The translations under genes were made by a program, and so were the position numbers. Below, piece by piece: positions 1 to 8,529 of a stretch of 49,074 nt of DNA; the stretch's first letter is position 1; every line of letters starts with the position of its first letter. Source of the DNA: Kiritimatiellia bacterium (GTDB lineage Bacteria > Verrucomicrobiota > Kiritimatiellia > RFP12 > UBA1067); contig JAFSMR010000025.1 in the NCBI GenBank assembly GCA_017447805.1, positions 1 through 49,074 of the forward strand, given 5' to 3'. The notes beneath the pieces are model-generated. The model did not search any database and was not told where the DNA came from. It saw only the letters and a list, made by a program, of their open reading frames with translations.

Positions 1-156
1 AGCATGTCGCCGTCCGAGGCGTATGCGCTTTGCAAGCGTTCCGGCGCTTTGGACAAATATATAGTTCCGCATTATGATGTTCTTCACTCAATGGGGGCCA
101 ACGCGCTCATCGAAGACATCACTGATTACTTACGCGAGCGGGGGGTTGAGATATGA
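1..156 (+). CDS. DUF3791 family protein, C-terminal part (5' end outside window)
   Basis: Reading frame 1 is open from the first base to a TGA at 154-156 and gives about 51 residues. The pattern (a helix, then DKYIVPHYDVLHSMG, then IEDITDYL) matches the C-terminal half of the short DUF3791 family. These proteins are usually 65-75 aa and are commonly encoded directly upstream of a DUF3990 gene in gut bacteria, an arrangement thought to behave like a toxin-antitoxin pair. That pairing is preserved here: the stop codon overlaps an ATG that opens a DUF3990-like frame. The true start lies before the window. The family assignment rests on motif memory, not a search. Confidence 0.6.
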   Translation, partial: SMSPSEAYALCKRSGALDKYIVPHYDVLHSMGANALIEDITDYLRERGVEI

Positions 157-206
157 TCGTCTATCACGGTTCTACGGTCGGAGTACTATGCGGTCGGACT
201 CCATAG
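153..206 (+). pseudogene. DUF3990 gene remnant (first codons only)
   Basis: The ATG at 153 overlaps the TGA of the DUF3791 frame (ATGA), as expected for the second gene of a DUF3791-DUF3990 pair. The first residues, MIVYHGS, are the hallmark start of DUF3990 proteins, which normally run to about 150-180 aa. Here the frame is lost after about 8 recognisable codons, at an inverted repeat, and stops at 204-206. What follows (the NERD gene) is unrelated. The presumed effector partner is therefore broken, with the break at the repeat at 181-211. Confidence 0.55.
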
Positions 207-211
207 TACTC
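181..211. repeat. Inverted repeat at the DUF3990 break point
   Basis: GAGTACTATG (181-190) and CATAGTACTC (202-211) are perfect 10-bp inverted arms around an 11-nt loop. The octamer CGGTCGGA also occurs twice in direct orientation, just before the left arm and within the loop. The element replaces the rest of the DUF3990 frame. It could be an insertion scar, a recombination site or a hairpin, and there is no U-tract to make it a terminator. Confidence 0.6.
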
Positions 212-242
212 ACAATTATGGTTATCAAAGAAGGGAAAAGTA

Positions 243-1007
243 ATGAGTGACGCACATAAGATAGGAACTAACGTTAGGCGGCTACCAGGGCAGTCGTTAC
301 GGGAGGAGTTTGAGGAAAAATGGGAAAGTAATATCACCTTACCATTTATATTTGCGGCAATGGGGGTCGCCATTCTGATTGTTGAAGTGTATCATGAGTA
401 TTTAAGTGTCAAGCCAAGTATCTTGATAGGGATTGGAGCGGCAGTAGTAGGCTTCGTGTTTTTGGCGCGCGGGCTTAAGAAGTTAAAAGAATTTAGGGCA
501 ATCAGACGAGGCGAGAGGGGCGAGATTATAGTTGCCCAGGTCATCGAAAGAGATTTGCTGCCAAACGGCTATACGGTTTTCCACGATATTCAATTGGAGG
601 ACAAGAAGCGATTCAATATCGACCATCTGTTGATAGGTCCGAACGGCGTTTTTGCGATTGAGACAAAGAACTACTCTAAGCCTAAACGAGGGGAAGTAAA
701 GGTATCATACGATGGCAAACGTGTGCGATGGAACGGCGCGGCGCACAAGGACGACGAGGCGCGGCAGGCGATAGCGAATGCAGTAGCAGCGAAGGATTTC
801 ATCTTCAAGCAAACCGGGCTCAAGGTGTATGTGAAGCCGGTTCTTTGCGCTGTCGGCTGGTATGCCGTATCTAACGATTTGTTTGGGAATCCAGTTCTCC
901 TGCTTATGGAGAAACAACTCGGAACAATTATCCCGAAGGTGTATCCGAAGGCGCGTCTTTCAGAGCAAGAACGAAATCTCATCATTGCCAAACTTTCGGC
1001 GCTGTAG
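243..1007 (+). CDS. NERD-domain membrane-anchored protein
   Basis: 254 aa. Two hydrophobic segments (about residues 31-50 and 58-76) are followed by a NERD (nuclease-related) domain beginning near residue 91. Visible motifs are GERGE, then IDHLLIGPNGVF with Asp127, then IETKNY with Glu140 and Lys142, which is the PD-(D/E)XK-like catalytic pattern of the family. NERD proteins are nuclease-fold proteins linked to DNA processing or defence, but the exact role of this architecture is not known. The domain would face the cytoplasm behind the two-helix anchor. It sits between the broken DUF3791/3990 pair and a DUF1016 nuclease gene, so the neighbourhood looks like accessory DNA. The start ATG follows a purine-rich AAGGGAAAAG. 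Confidence 0.8.
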   Translation: MSDAHKIGTNVRRLPGQSLREEFEEKWESNITLPFIFAAMGVAILIVEVYHEYLSVKPSILIGIGAAVVGFVFLARGLKKLKEFRAIRRGERGEIIVAQVIERDLLPNGYTVFHDIQLEDKKRFNIDHLLIGPNGVFAIETKNYSKPKRGEVKVSYDGKRVRWNGAAHKDDEARQAIANAVAAKDFIFKQTGLKVYVKPVLCAVGWYAVSNDLFGNPVLLLMEKQLGTIIPKVYPKARLSEQERNLIIAKLSAL

Positions 1008-1113
1008 TGTGGAGTCAGAGAACTCGAACTCAATGGGACTAGTGAAGACGAGAAGACTTGCTGCGATGCAGATGCTGCAGAAGGCAAAGGTGGGGATTAG
1101 GGAGTGAGACGAG

Positions 1114-2154
1114 ATGCAGAACGAAGTTGAACCCATATATAAAAAAGATCAACGACTTGCGATGCTTGCAGAAAGTATCGTCAAGGTAATTAGCGAGGCG
1201 CGAGAATCCGCGGCTCGCCATGTCAACACCACGATGGTTTTCGCCTATTGGAATGTAGGCAGGCATATCGTTGAGTTTGAGCAGCATGGCAACGCAAAAG
1301 CTAGGTACGGGACGGGGCTCTTGACCAATCTATCTAAAGTGCTTTCGGCAAAGCTTGGCAGGGGATACAGTCGCCCTAATTTGAACAATATGCGGAAGTT
1401 CTATCTTGCCTATCCGATTTGTCAGAATATTTCTGACAAATTGAACTGGTCGCAGATTTGCGAGTTAATCACTATTTCTGATCCTCTGGAGCGCAGTTTC
1501 TATGAGAAAGAATGCGTACATGGAAACTGGGATGTCGTGTCTTTGCGTCGCCAAATGGATTCAGGTTTGTTCCTGCGACTAGCGGCGAGCAAAGACAAGA
1601 AAGGAATTCTCGCTCTCGCCGAGCATGGAGTGGAAGTTCAGAGACCGGATGATATCGTAAAGAATACATACACACTTGAATTTCTTGGATTGCACGAATC
1701 TGCACATTTCACCGAAAGCGATTTGGAGCAGCGAATCATCGACAATCTTCAGACTTTTCTACTGGAACTTGGTAGAGGATTTGCGTTTGTTGGTCGGCAG
1801 TATCCAATTACTGTGAACAATATCCATTATCACATTGATCTCGTATTCTATCACCGTATCCTGAAATGTTTTGTGCTTATAGACTTAAAGAAAGGGTCGG
1901 TGAAACACGAGGATATTGGTCAAATGAACATGTACATGGGTTATTTTGCAAAAGAGGAAAGCGCACCGGACGACAAGCCCCCAGTTGGCATAATCTTGAG
2001 TAGATTCAGGGACGAATTGCTTGTAGAATATGCAACATACGGAATGGACGCAAATCTTTTCGTGTCGAAATATGAACTATATCTGCCGAATCGCGATGAA
2101 TTGGCGAGGCTGGTTGAAACTGTTGTTGGCGTGGGAGGAAAGATTTCGAGTTAG
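1114..2154 (+). CDS. DUF1016 / YhcG-type PD-(D/E)XK nuclease
   Basis: 346 aa, full length for the family. The N-terminal half (about 15-170) is the DUF1016 winged-helix region: AYWNVGRHI, YGTGLL, and RGYSRPNLNNMRKFY. The C-terminal half carries the nuclease core, with HIDLVFY (Asp242), IDLKKG (Asp257, Lys259) and the helix motif GQMNMYMGY. YhcG-like proteins are encoded widely in gut bacteria, often beside or within type I restriction loci or toxin-antitoxin regions. No hsd genes are seen here, so this copy is an orphan. It probably shares transcription with the NERD gene about 100 bp upstream. The catalytic residues look intact. Confidence 0.9.
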   Translation: MQNEVEPIYKKDQRLAMLAESIVKVISEARESAARHVNTTMVFAYWNVGRHIVEFEQHGNAKARYGTGLLTNLSKVLSAKLGRGYSRPNLNNMRKFYLAYPICQNISDKLNWSQICELITISDPLERSFYEKECVHGNWDVVSLRRQMDSGLFLRLAASKDKKGILALAEHGVEVQRPDDIVKNTYTLEFLGLHESAHFTESDLEQRIIDNLQTFLLELGRGFAFVGRQYPITVNNIHYHIDLVFYHRILKCFVLIDLKKGSVKHEDIGQMNMYMGYFAKEESAPDDKPPVGIILSRFRDELLVEYATYGMDANLFVSKYELYLPNRDELARLVETVVGVGGKISS

Positions 2155-2213
2155 AGAGGGAGGATTTCTCGCATGGGGACATTGACGTTGTTAAATGTTG
2201 CCAATACCAATAA

Positions 2214-2340
2214 TCAATTAGAAATTAGGAATTAGAAATTATGAATTAGGAATTAGTAGTTAGCAGTTAGTAGTTAGCAGTTTATCTGAACATCTGAACT
2301 TTCTGAACATCTGAACTTCTGAACATCTGAACTATCTGAA
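2214..2340. repeat. Tandem short-phrase repeats (TTAGGAA, TTAGCAG, CTGAACAT)
   Basis: Two adjacent simple-repeat blocks. About 2214-2282 is built from AATTAGGAATTAG-like units grading into TAGTTAGCAGT units. About 2285-2340 is built from CTGAACATCTGAACTT-like units. The same phrases recur at 15225-15250 (CTGAACTT) and, in both orientations, at 19498-19660. They do not encode protein and are a dispersed feature of this genome. Confidence 0.75.
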
Positions 2341-2343
2341 CGC

Positions 2344-2604
2344 GGGGCGACGCGCCCTACCCCAAATAATCTCTGCGCACTCAGCGTCTCAGCGCGTTTA
2401 GGTGTTCAGTTGGAGTTGGAGAGGTTAATGAAAACAACTTGAACAACTTTGGACAACTTTTGTCGCGGGCCAACTTGCCCGCGTTATGAAAGGGTTCCCA
2501 TTAGATCTAGTGGGCACCGAGTTCTTAATCTCTACTATTATAAGTTGTTATATGTTGTTTATGTTGTTTTTTTCGATGGCCACGGGGCGACGCGCCCTAC
2601 CCCA
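2344..2604. repeat. Two identical GC-rich 21-mers, part of a dispersed repeat family
   Basis: The sequence starting GGGGCGACGCGCCCTACC is present identically at 2344-2364 and 2584-2604. Three more copies, slightly changed or inverted, lie inside the coding sequence of sctP (41590-41608, 41937-41954, 42201-42218). Between the two copies here, hairpins are visible at 2464-2483 (CGCGGGC/GCCCGCG) and 2497-2514 (near-palindrome centred on GATC). Apart from these hairpins and repeats the stretch 2155-2650 shows no gene. Confidence 0.7.
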
Positions 2605-2655
2605 GCGCCTCTAGGCCTGCCGGTTGGCGGGAAAAATAGAAAATATAGTTGGGGC

Positions 2656-2684
2656 TAGCATTATTTAAGAGAATATGATATAAT
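2656..2684 (+). promoter_or_regulatory. Extended -10 sigma70 promoter for the DUF805 gene
   Basis: TATAAT at 2679-2684 is preceded by TG-A, giving the extended -10 form TGnTATAAT that recurs at five other places in this window. The -35 region (around 2656) is weak, as is typical for extended -10 promoters. The predicted start is about 2691, leaving a leader of about 105 nt. Confidence 0.6.
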
Positions 2685-2714
2685 ATGCGGCGTTTTGGCG
2701 AACAAAGCCGGAAT

Positions 2715-2747
2715 GCGGTCAGTGGCGTGCCCTCAGCCATAAACCGC
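2715..2747 (+). other. Leader hairpin upstream of the DUF805 gene
   Basis: Nested arms GCGGT (2715-2719)/ACCGC (2743-2747) and TGGC (2723-2726)/GCCA (2736-2739) form a two-part stem in the 5' leader between the promoter and the start codon at 2796. No known riboswitch was recognised. Confidence 0.35.
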
Positions 2748-2795
2748 ACAAAAACGGGGGGAAAGTTAAAGAAAATAGTAAATTAAGGAGATAAA

Positions 2796-3290
2796 ATGGA
2801 TAAGAACATTGTATTGAAGGTGTTGAAGCGCACATTCGATTTCGCTGGCCGCGCCACGAGAAAAGAATTCTGGCTTACGGCATTGGCGCTTTTTGTAGTG
2901 GAAATCGTGTTTATTGGTATTGGCTTGCTCTTCTGCCTCATCAACGAAGGCTTTGGCGGCTTTATGCTGTTCCTGTTGCTCGCACCGGTTTTCGTGGCTT
3001 CTTTGGCGAACCTTTTCCGTCGTATTCACGACCTCGGCCTTTCCGGCTTCTGGACTTGCTATCTTTCACCCCTCGGTCTTCCGATGATGTACGGCGCTTA
3101 CATCATTGATTCTGATGCCAGCGTAAACACTGTAATCGAGAAGATCAGGACGACTGGTTCTGCATGGCTCGGCTGGATCCTCGCGTTCCTCTTCTGGCCT
3201 GTGGCTTCCACATTCGGTCTTCTCGTAATTTTGCTCTCGCCCGGTCAAAACAAGGATAACATCTACGGCGCGAATCCTTACGTCAAGTAA
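2796..3290 (+). CDS. DUF805 family small membrane protein
   Basis: 164 aa. The start FDFAGRATRKEFW, then a run of four hydrophobic segments, and FRRIHDLGLSGFW in the middle are the conserved signatures of DUF805 inner-membrane proteins (E. coli YhaH/YhaI type). The C-terminus PGQNKDNIYGANPY is also typical, resembling the family's 'G....N.YG..P'. Its function is unknown. The gene has its own promoter and leader, and a strong AAGGAG site 6 nt before the ATG. It is followed by a hairpin at 3324-3353 and appears monocistronic. Confidence 0.9.
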   Translation: MDKNIVLKVLKRTFDFAGRATRKEFWLTALALFVVEIVFIGIGLLFCLINEGFGGFMLFLLLAPVFVASLANLFRRIHDLGLSGFWTCYLSPLGLPMMYGAYIIDSDASVNTVIEKIRTTGSAWLGWILAFLFWPVASTFGLLVILLSPGQNKDNIYGANPYVK

Positions 3291-3323
3291 TAGCCGGTAA
3301 CTGGTAACAGTAAATGATGCAAA

Positions 3324-3353
3324 TGGCCCTCGAGGACTAGACCTCGGGGGCCA
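3324..3353 (+). terminator. Stem-loop after the DUF805 gene, terminator-like
   Basis: Arms TGGCCCTCGAGG (3324-3335) and CCTCGGGGGCCA (3342-3353) pair over 12 bp with one G-U, around a 6-nt loop. There is no proper U-run afterwards, so intrinsic termination is uncertain. The right arm overlaps the -35 region of the next promoter. Confidence 0.5.
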
Positions 3354-3367
3354 AAATATGTTATAAT
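3338..3367 (+). promoter_or_regulatory. Promoter of yejB-yejE
   Basis: TAGACC (3338-3343), an 18-nt spacer, then TATAAT (3362-3367) preceded by TG-T (extended -10). The same TAGACC -35 with an extended -10 is seen before the antiporter gene at 9445-9473. The -35 lies inside the hairpin at 3324-3353. Confidence 0.65.
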
Positions 3368-3412
3368 ATACGGCGTTAGCGTTTTCGCAAGAAAGAGGAG
3401 AGTGCGGTAGAT

Positions 3413-4471
3413 ATGGATAGAGTCGCCTACTTGGTAAGACGTTTGTTGCTGGTAATACCTACATTTATAGGTATTACGCTTATTTGTTTCACCCTAACGA
3501 GGTTCTTGCCGGGGGGGCCGGTCGAGATGCGACTGATGCAAATGCGCGGGATGGCCGCGCAAGGCGGCGCTGGCGAGAGTGCGGGGTCTGCGACTAGTGC
3601 GAATGTTAGCGAGGAATATAAGAAAGAGCTCGAGAAGCAGTTTGGGTTTGATAGGCCATTCGTGGTGCAATATTGGGATTGGCTCGTCAATAAACGCATG
3701 GGCATGAATCTCGAGAGCTACGCATTTCGCAATAAAACGGCTTGGCAGCTGATTAAATCGAGAATTCCTATTTCGCTATGGTTTGGCCTTGCTTCGTTTT
3801 TGCTTACATATATGATATGTATACCCCTTGGGATAGCAAAAGCCCTGCGGCACCGTCAGGCGTTCGATGCAGCTTCTAGCGTAATAGTGTTTATAGCATA
3901 CGCTATACCGAGCTTTGCGCTTGCGATGAGCTTGAAGATGCTGTTTTGCGGAACGGTGGAAGGTCTATGGGATATCTTCCCCTTGGGAGGAATCGCAAGC
4001 GATAATGTATATGGCGAAGCGCTCGGCACATGGGCAATATTCAAAGACCGCGCGTGGCACATGGCGCTGCCGATCGCCTGCTATGTCGCGGGCGGTTTCG
4101 CGATGCTTACCTTGCTGATGAAAAATTCGCTCCTCGACCAGATTTCAGCCGATTACGTGCGCACTGTAATCGCAAAAGGCGCAACGCGCAAGCGGGCGAT
4201 TTGGTGCCACGCGTTTCGCAACGCGCTTATACCCGTTGCGACGGGTCTTGGCGGCATGATTGGCCTTATATTCGTCGGCTCCATCATAATCGAGACGATA
4301 TTCGAAATTCCCGGCATGGGGAGACTATCCTGGGATGCGTTGATCGGGCGAGATTATTCGGTGTTTCTCGCGCTTCTCGCGCTGACCGCCAGCTTCCAGC
4401 TAGTCGGCAATATCATATCTGATATTCTTTACATGATCATCGACCCGAGAATCGATTTCTCGAAGAAGTAA
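3413..4471 (+). CDS. yejB: ABC transporter permease, YejB type
   Basis: 352 aa inner-membrane permease of a peptide/microcin C-type ABC importer. It begins with the family signature YLVRRLLLVIPTFIGI and GGPVEMRL. A long first periplasmic region with a Gly/Ala/Ser-rich patch near residues 53-66 is followed by DRPFVVQYWDWL. The permease core runs from about residue 115 and holds the EAA-like loop YVRTVIAKGATRKRAIWCHAFRNA (about 240-265), which contacts the ATPase. The end DPRIDFSKK matches YejB rather than OppB, as does the length (YejB about 364, OppB 306). It is co-transcribed with yejE. No binding protein or ATPase gene is adjacent, so they must lie elsewhere. Confidence 0.88.
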   Translation: MDRVAYLVRRLLLVIPTFIGITLICFTLTRFLPGGPVEMRLMQMRGMAAQGGAGESAGSATSANVSEEYKKELEKQFGFDRPFVVQYWDWLVNKRMGMNLESYAFRNKTAWQLIKSRIPISLWFGLASFLLTYMICIPLGIAKALRHRQAFDAASSVIVFIAYAIPSFALAMSLKMLFCGTVEGLWDIFPLGGIASDNVYGEALGTWAIFKDRAWHMALPIACYVAGGFAMLTLLMKNSLLDQISADYVRTVIAKGATRKRAIWCHAFRNALIPVATGLGGMIGLIFVGSIIIETIFEIPGMGRLSWDALIGRDYSVFLALLALTASFQLVGNIISDILYMIIDPRIDFSKK

Positions 4472-4490
4472 TAGCGGAGGATTTAGAATT

Positions 4491-5651
4491 ATGTTTCAGC
4501 TTTCACCACTCGCACAAAAACGCTGGCGCTCGTTCAAGCGGATTCGCCGCGCATGGTTTTCGTTAATCGCGCTAGGTGTAATCTTCGTATTTTGCATGCT
4601 TGCGGATTTCGTCTGCCCATGCGACCCTAGGGCGGTAATAGACCCCGACACTTTGGAAAAATACCGTGAAACGAAGGTCGAGGAAATATATGATGTAAGG
4701 ACGGCCAGATTCAACGTAAGAGACAATGGCGAAATTTACGATTTCGAAGGTCCGGCAGATATCAAGGCGGCAGTCGAGGCGAATCTCGCTTCTCGCAATC
4801 AATCGCAGCTCGAAGATACCGCATGGCTCGCCAGCCTTGGCGAAGAATTCAGCATAAAAGGCAGCGCGAAAGATGGCTATGCAAGATTCTACCTCGACCC
4901 TAAGGCGTCGCCGCAAATAAAAGAGCGCCGCGAGACGCGTCCTGAAATCGCGTTTCCTTTTAGGCCAACCCCAGAGCATCCGTTCGGAATCGACGATGGT
5001 GGCCGCGATGTCTATGCGCGAGTCGTGCACGGTATGCGAATCGCCCTTATCTTTGGATTGGTGCTGGCCTTCTGGGCCATGTTCATCGGGCTTGTCATCG
5101 GCGCGATAGAAGGGTATTTCGGCGGCACGACAGATATTCTGATGCAGCGCTTTACCGAAATCTGGTCGTCTGTTCCATTCCTTTACGTAATGATATTCAT
5201 TGGCTCGACCCTCGGCAGAAGCTTTACGATTCTGCTTGTGTGCTATGGAATTTTCAACTGGATTGCCGTATCGTATTACATGCGCGCGGAATTCTTGCGC
5301 TTGAGGGTAGGGACCTTTGTGGAAGCGGCGAAGTGTCAGGGCTTTTCCGCGGCGCGAATCATTTTTTCGCACATTCTTCCTAACGCATTGACGCCGCTCA
5401 TTACGCTATTTCCTTTCTTGCTCATGGGCGCGATTGGCTCGCTCGCGGCGCTGGACTTCCTTGGGTTCGGTTTGCCGCCGATGACGCCAAGTTGCGGCGA
5501 GCTTATGCATCAGGCGCAGCAGGTAAGATGGGCGTGGTGGTTGATTTTGTTCCCGGCGCTTGCGCTTTTCATCGTAATGTTCCTCACTGTTCTCGTCGGT
5601 GAAGGGCTGCGCGATGCGTTCGACCCTCGCCAGAAATCGAAACTCGAATAG
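4491..5651 (+). CDS. yejE: ABC transporter permease, YejE type
   Basis: 386 aa partner permease. It starts SPLAQKRWRSFKRIRRAWFSL, as in YejE. The first membrane segment (about 23-42) is followed by an unusually long, charged periplasmic segment (about 43-160), then PFGIDDGGRDVYARVVHGMRIAL and the core permease domain. The EAA loop lies at FVEAAKCQGFSAARIIFSHILPNA, and LDFLGFGLPP and DAFDPR close the protein. It should form the heterodimeric channel with YejB. The gap to yejB is 19 nt with a GGAGG-like site. E. coli YejE is 341 aa; most of the extra length lies in the first loop. Confidence 0.88.
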   Translation: MFQLSPLAQKRWRSFKRIRRAWFSLIALGVIFVFCMLADFVCPCDPRAVIDPDTLEKYRETKVEEIYDVRTARFNVRDNGEIYDFEGPADIKAAVEANLASRNQSQLEDTAWLASLGEEFSIKGSAKDGYARFYLDPKASPQIKERRETRPEIAFPFRPTPEHPFGIDDGGRDVYARVVHGMRIALIFGLVLAFWAMFIGLVIGAIEGYFGGTTDILMQRFTEIWSSVPFLYVMIFIGSTLGRSFTILLVCYGIFNWIAVSYYMRAEFLRLRVGTFVEAAKCQGFSAARIIFSHILPNALTPLITLFPFLLMGAIGSLAALDFLGFGLPPMTPSCGELMHQAQQVRWAWWLILFPALALFIVMFLTVLVGEGLRDAFDPRQKSKLE

Positions 5652-5678
5652 TAATAGATCCAGGGGAAAGAGTAAAAG

Positions 5679-7082
5679 ATGAAGTCTATGGTATTATCGT
5701 GTGCTGCGCTTGGCGCGCTTGCCCTGTTCGCACAAAAGCAAGAAGCGAGCGAATACGCGCTTGCGCCAGAAGCGCCATTCGAGATGAAGGCGATTGGCGT
5801 ATGGCAGGCGCCGGATAGGGAATTTTCGATAGAGGAATTCGGCGCAAAGCGAGGCGGCGAAGAAAAGTGCACGGCGGCATTCGCCGCGGCAATAGAATCT
5901 TGCGCGCGCTCGGGCGGCGGAAGGGTAGTAGTTCCGGCAGGCGATTGGCTAAGTGGCGCAATCCATCTAAAGAGCAATGTAGCGCTGGAACTGAAGGAAG
6001 GCGCGAAGATAATATTCAGCGACGAGCCAAGCGATTATCTGCCGGCCGTTCCAACATCTTGGGAAGGCGTCGAAGTATTGAATTATTCGCCGCTTCTCTA
6101 TGCCTACGGTGCGACAAACGTAGCGATAATCGGCAAGGGAACGCTCGCGCCGAAAATGGATAATTGGCGCAAATGGTTTTCGCGTCCGCCAGAGCACATG
6201 GCATTCACCGCCAAGCTATACGATTGGTGCAGCGAGGTTGCGCCAATCGAAGAGCGCGATGCGCTGAAAATGCCTGGCTCCAACGCAAGGCCCCACCTTA
6301 TTCAATTCAACAGATGCACCAATATCTTGCTCGATGGTTTTTCGATTCGCTCATCACCTTTCTGGACCATTCATTTATACCATAGCGAAAATGTCGTCGC
6401 GAGAAACTTGGATGTGTATGCGCATGGTCACAACAACGATGGCATCGATGTCGAAATGACGAAGAATGTAATCATCGAAGATTGCAAATTCGACCAAGGC
6501 GACGATGCTGTCGTCATAAAGGCCGGGCGCAACCAGGATGCGTGGGCGCTTTCGAGGCCAAGCGAAAATATCGTAATCAGAAATTGCGAAATCGTAGATG
6601 GGCACGTCCTTCTCGGAATCGGCAGCGAGATGTCCGGCGGCGTAAGAAACGTCTATATGCACGATTGCAAGATGACCGGCAATGCGCTGAATATATTTTA
6701 CATGAAGACCAACGAGCGACGCGGCGGATTTATCGAAAACATATATATCAAAGATTGCGAAGTTGAAGCTATCGGCAAGAAGTTGCCAATGAGCGTAGTT
6801 GGAATCGAAACAGACGTAATGTATCAGTGGCGCAATTTGCCTACGAAAGAAGTGAAGGTAACGAGAATCCGCAATATCGTAGCAGAGAATCTAAAAGCGA
6901 ATCGCGCAAAACACCTCGTGATGATTTACGGCGATGCGAGAGACGAGATAGACGGCGTAAAAATCGACAATGTAATATGCGACAAAATCGAGGACGAAAA
7001 AATCATCGTCTCTCACGCGAAGAATGTAACGATAGATGGCGAGGAGATTGCCGCGAAGAATATCCCGGCGCCTAAGCGCTAA
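5679..7082 (+). CDS. Glycoside hydrolase family 28 (polygalacturonase-like), exported
   Basis: 467 aa. A short hydrophobic N-terminus (about residues 4-18, then QKQEAS) looks like a signal peptide. The FSIEEFGAKRGG and GGGRVVVPAGDW motifs open a right-handed parallel beta-helix with pectate-lyase-like repeats (NVIIEDC, NIVIRNC, NVYMHDC). The GH28 catalytic set is visible: NDGID with Asp254, GDD with Asp275-Asp276, and GH (Gly308-His309) followed by LLGIGSE. The family's R-I-K site reads FYMKTNERRGG. The enzyme probably hydrolyses galacturonic or rhamnogalacturonic linkages of pectin. It is 28 nt after yejE, so uptake and degradation genes may be co-expressed. The exact substrate cannot be told. 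Confidence 0.88.
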   Translation: MKSMVLSCAALGALALFAQKQEASEYALAPEAPFEMKAIGVWQAPDREFSIEEFGAKRGGEEKCTAAFAAAIESCARSGGGRVVVPAGDWLSGAIHLKSNVALELKEGAKIIFSDEPSDYLPAVPTSWEGVEVLNYSPLLYAYGATNVAIIGKGTLAPKMDNWRKWFSRPPEHMAFTAKLYDWCSEVAPIEERDALKMPGSNARPHLIQFNRCTNILLDGFSIRSSPFWTIHLYHSENVVARNLDVYAHGHNNDGIDVEMTKNVIIEDCKFDQGDDAVVIKAGRNQDAWALSRPSENIVIRNCEIVDGHVLLGIGSEMSGGVRNVYMHDCKMTGNALNIFYMKTNERRGGFIENIYIKDCEVEAIGKKLPMSVVGIETDVMYQWRNLPTKEVKVTRIRNIVAENLKANRAKHLVMIYGDARDEIDGVKIDNVICDKIEDEKIIVSHAKNVTIDGEEIAAKNIPAPKR

Positions 7083-7111
7083 GGTAAGGTGAAAAAGCGG
7101 CAAGTAAGGCT

Positions 7112-7744
7112 ATGCGAGGAAAGTTCATAACATTCGAGGGCGGGGAAGGCTGCGGAAAATCGACGCAGATTCTCAAGCTCGAAGAAAAATTGCGCTCGGC
7201 CGGCATAGATGTAATAAAAACCCGCGAGCCCGGCGGCACGAGGCTTTCCGAGCTGATACGAGGTCTGTTGAAAGACGAAGAAACCGACCCTCCATGCGAC
7301 AGGGCGGAGCTTCTCTTGTTTCTCGCGGCGCGCGCACAACTCGCGAAAAATGTAATTGTGCCGGCGCTTTCCGAGGGCAAATGGGTAATAAGCGATCGCT
7401 TCAGCGATTCGACATTTGCATATCAAGGCTACGGACGCGGCCTAGACCTCGATGCGATAAAAACAGCGAACGATTTCGCGTGCGCCGGTCTCAGGCCAGA
7501 TCTTACATTACTATTGGAAGTTTCGAGCGAGACGGCAGAAAAACGAATGCGCGCGCGCGAAGCGAAATCATCAACAAGCGCCGATAGAATCGAAAAGGCG
7601 GGCAATGAATTCCATGCGCGGCTCAGAAGGGGATTCTTGGAGCTCGCGGCAAAAGAACCCGAGCGCATAAAACGAATCGACGCGGAAGGCGATATCGAGG
7701 AAGTCTGGGAACGGATATGGAATTACCTGAAGCCATTAGTCTAG
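7112..7744 (+). CDS. tmk: Thymidylate kinase
   Basis: 210 aa, the normal length. It phosphorylates dTMP to dTDP in the cytoplasm. The P-loop GGEGCGKST occupies residues 10-18; TREPGGTRLSELIR follows, then DRFSDSTFAYQGYGRG (the DR(Y/F)xxSxxAYQG motif) and the lid region around RMRAREAK. The gene overlaps holB by 28 nt, a common tmk-holB pairing in bacteria, so the two are translationally coupled. Confidence 0.96.
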   Translation: MRGKFITFEGGEGCGKSTQILKLEEKLRSAGIDVIKTREPGGTRLSELIRGLLKDEETDPPCDRAELLLFLAARAQLAKNVIVPALSEGKWVISDRFSDSTFAYQGYGRGLDLDAIKTANDFACAGLRPDLTLLLEVSSETAEKRMRAREAKSSTSADRIEKAGNEFHARLRRGFLELAAKEPERIKRIDAEGDIEEVWERIWNYLKPLV

Positions 7745-8529
7745 TTTCGCGCGCTTTTTCGGAAGGCAGCGTCCCAGGCGGGTATCTCGTCGTCGGCGAT
7801 GTGAACGGCAATGCGCGGGAATTCGTGATGAAAATTCTTTGCGAACTTTTCACCAGCGAAGCCGAGATTCAGCAGATTCGCGATATGTGCCACCCCGATG
7901 TCGCGTTTTTGTGTCCGGAAGGGGCAAGCCGGACAATCAAGACCGATACGGTCCGCGAAAAGCTTGTTGAACCAATGACGAAAACTTCGTATTCAGGCGG
8001 CTGGAAGGTCGGGGTTGTATTTGGCGCCGATAGAATGCAGATTTCCGCAGCGAATGTATTTTTGAAAAGCCTCGAGGAGCCTTCGCCCAAGACGGTCTAT
8101 TTCCTGCTTACCGATAACCCGACACAGCTTTTGCCGACGATCGTCTCGCGCTGTCAGAGAATCGATTTGAAAGTATCCGAGGGCGTATTGGAAGATGGGC
8201 CGGAGCGCGAAGCGATAGACGAAGTGTTTTCTTCAAGCGAAATGAGCGGCGTATTCGCGCGCGCGCAAGCGGCGAAATATCTCGCATCCGTGCTCGACGA
8301 CCTGAAGAAAAACGCGCCAAAGGGCGAGAGCGCGATTGTAAAGAAGGCGTTCTACAAAACAATCATGCGCCAGGTCAGGGAATGGATGGCTAGAGGCCTA
8401 GTGCCGCTTAAGTTCGCATTCAGGAATATCGAGGCGGTGGAAGAAGCCTACGCGAGAAGTGAAAGATTCATATCCGACGAGTCCGTTCTTTCGTTTATGA
8501 TGGATAAACTAGTTTTTCCGAAAAGATGA
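7717..8529 (+). CDS. holB: DNA polymerase III delta' subunit
   Basis: 270 aa clamp-loader subunit. The region GGYLVVGDVNGNARE occupies the P-loop position but lacks a working Walker A, as usual for delta'. VGVVFGADRMQISAANVFLKSLEEPSPKTVYFLLTDNP and LPTIVSRCQRIDL are the conserved AAA+ core and SRC motif. The C-terminal domain is short (E. coli HolB is 334 aa). The ATG is internal to tmk and has no strong ribosome-binding site of its own, consistent with coupled translation. The 3' end overlaps the next gene (ATGA). Confidence 0.9.
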   Translation: MELPEAISLVSRAFSEGSVPGGYLVVGDVNGNAREFVMKILCELFTSEAEIQQIRDMCHPDVAFLCPEGASRTIKTDTVREKLVEPMTKTSYSGGWKVGVVFGADRMQISAANVFLKSLEEPSPKTVYFLLTDNPTQLLPTIVSRCQRIDLKVSEGVLEDGPEREAIDEVFSSSEMSGVFARAQAAKYLASVLDDLKKNAPKGESAIVKKAFYKTIMRQVREWMARGLVPLKFAFRNIEAVEEAYARSERFISDESVLSFMMDKLVFPKR

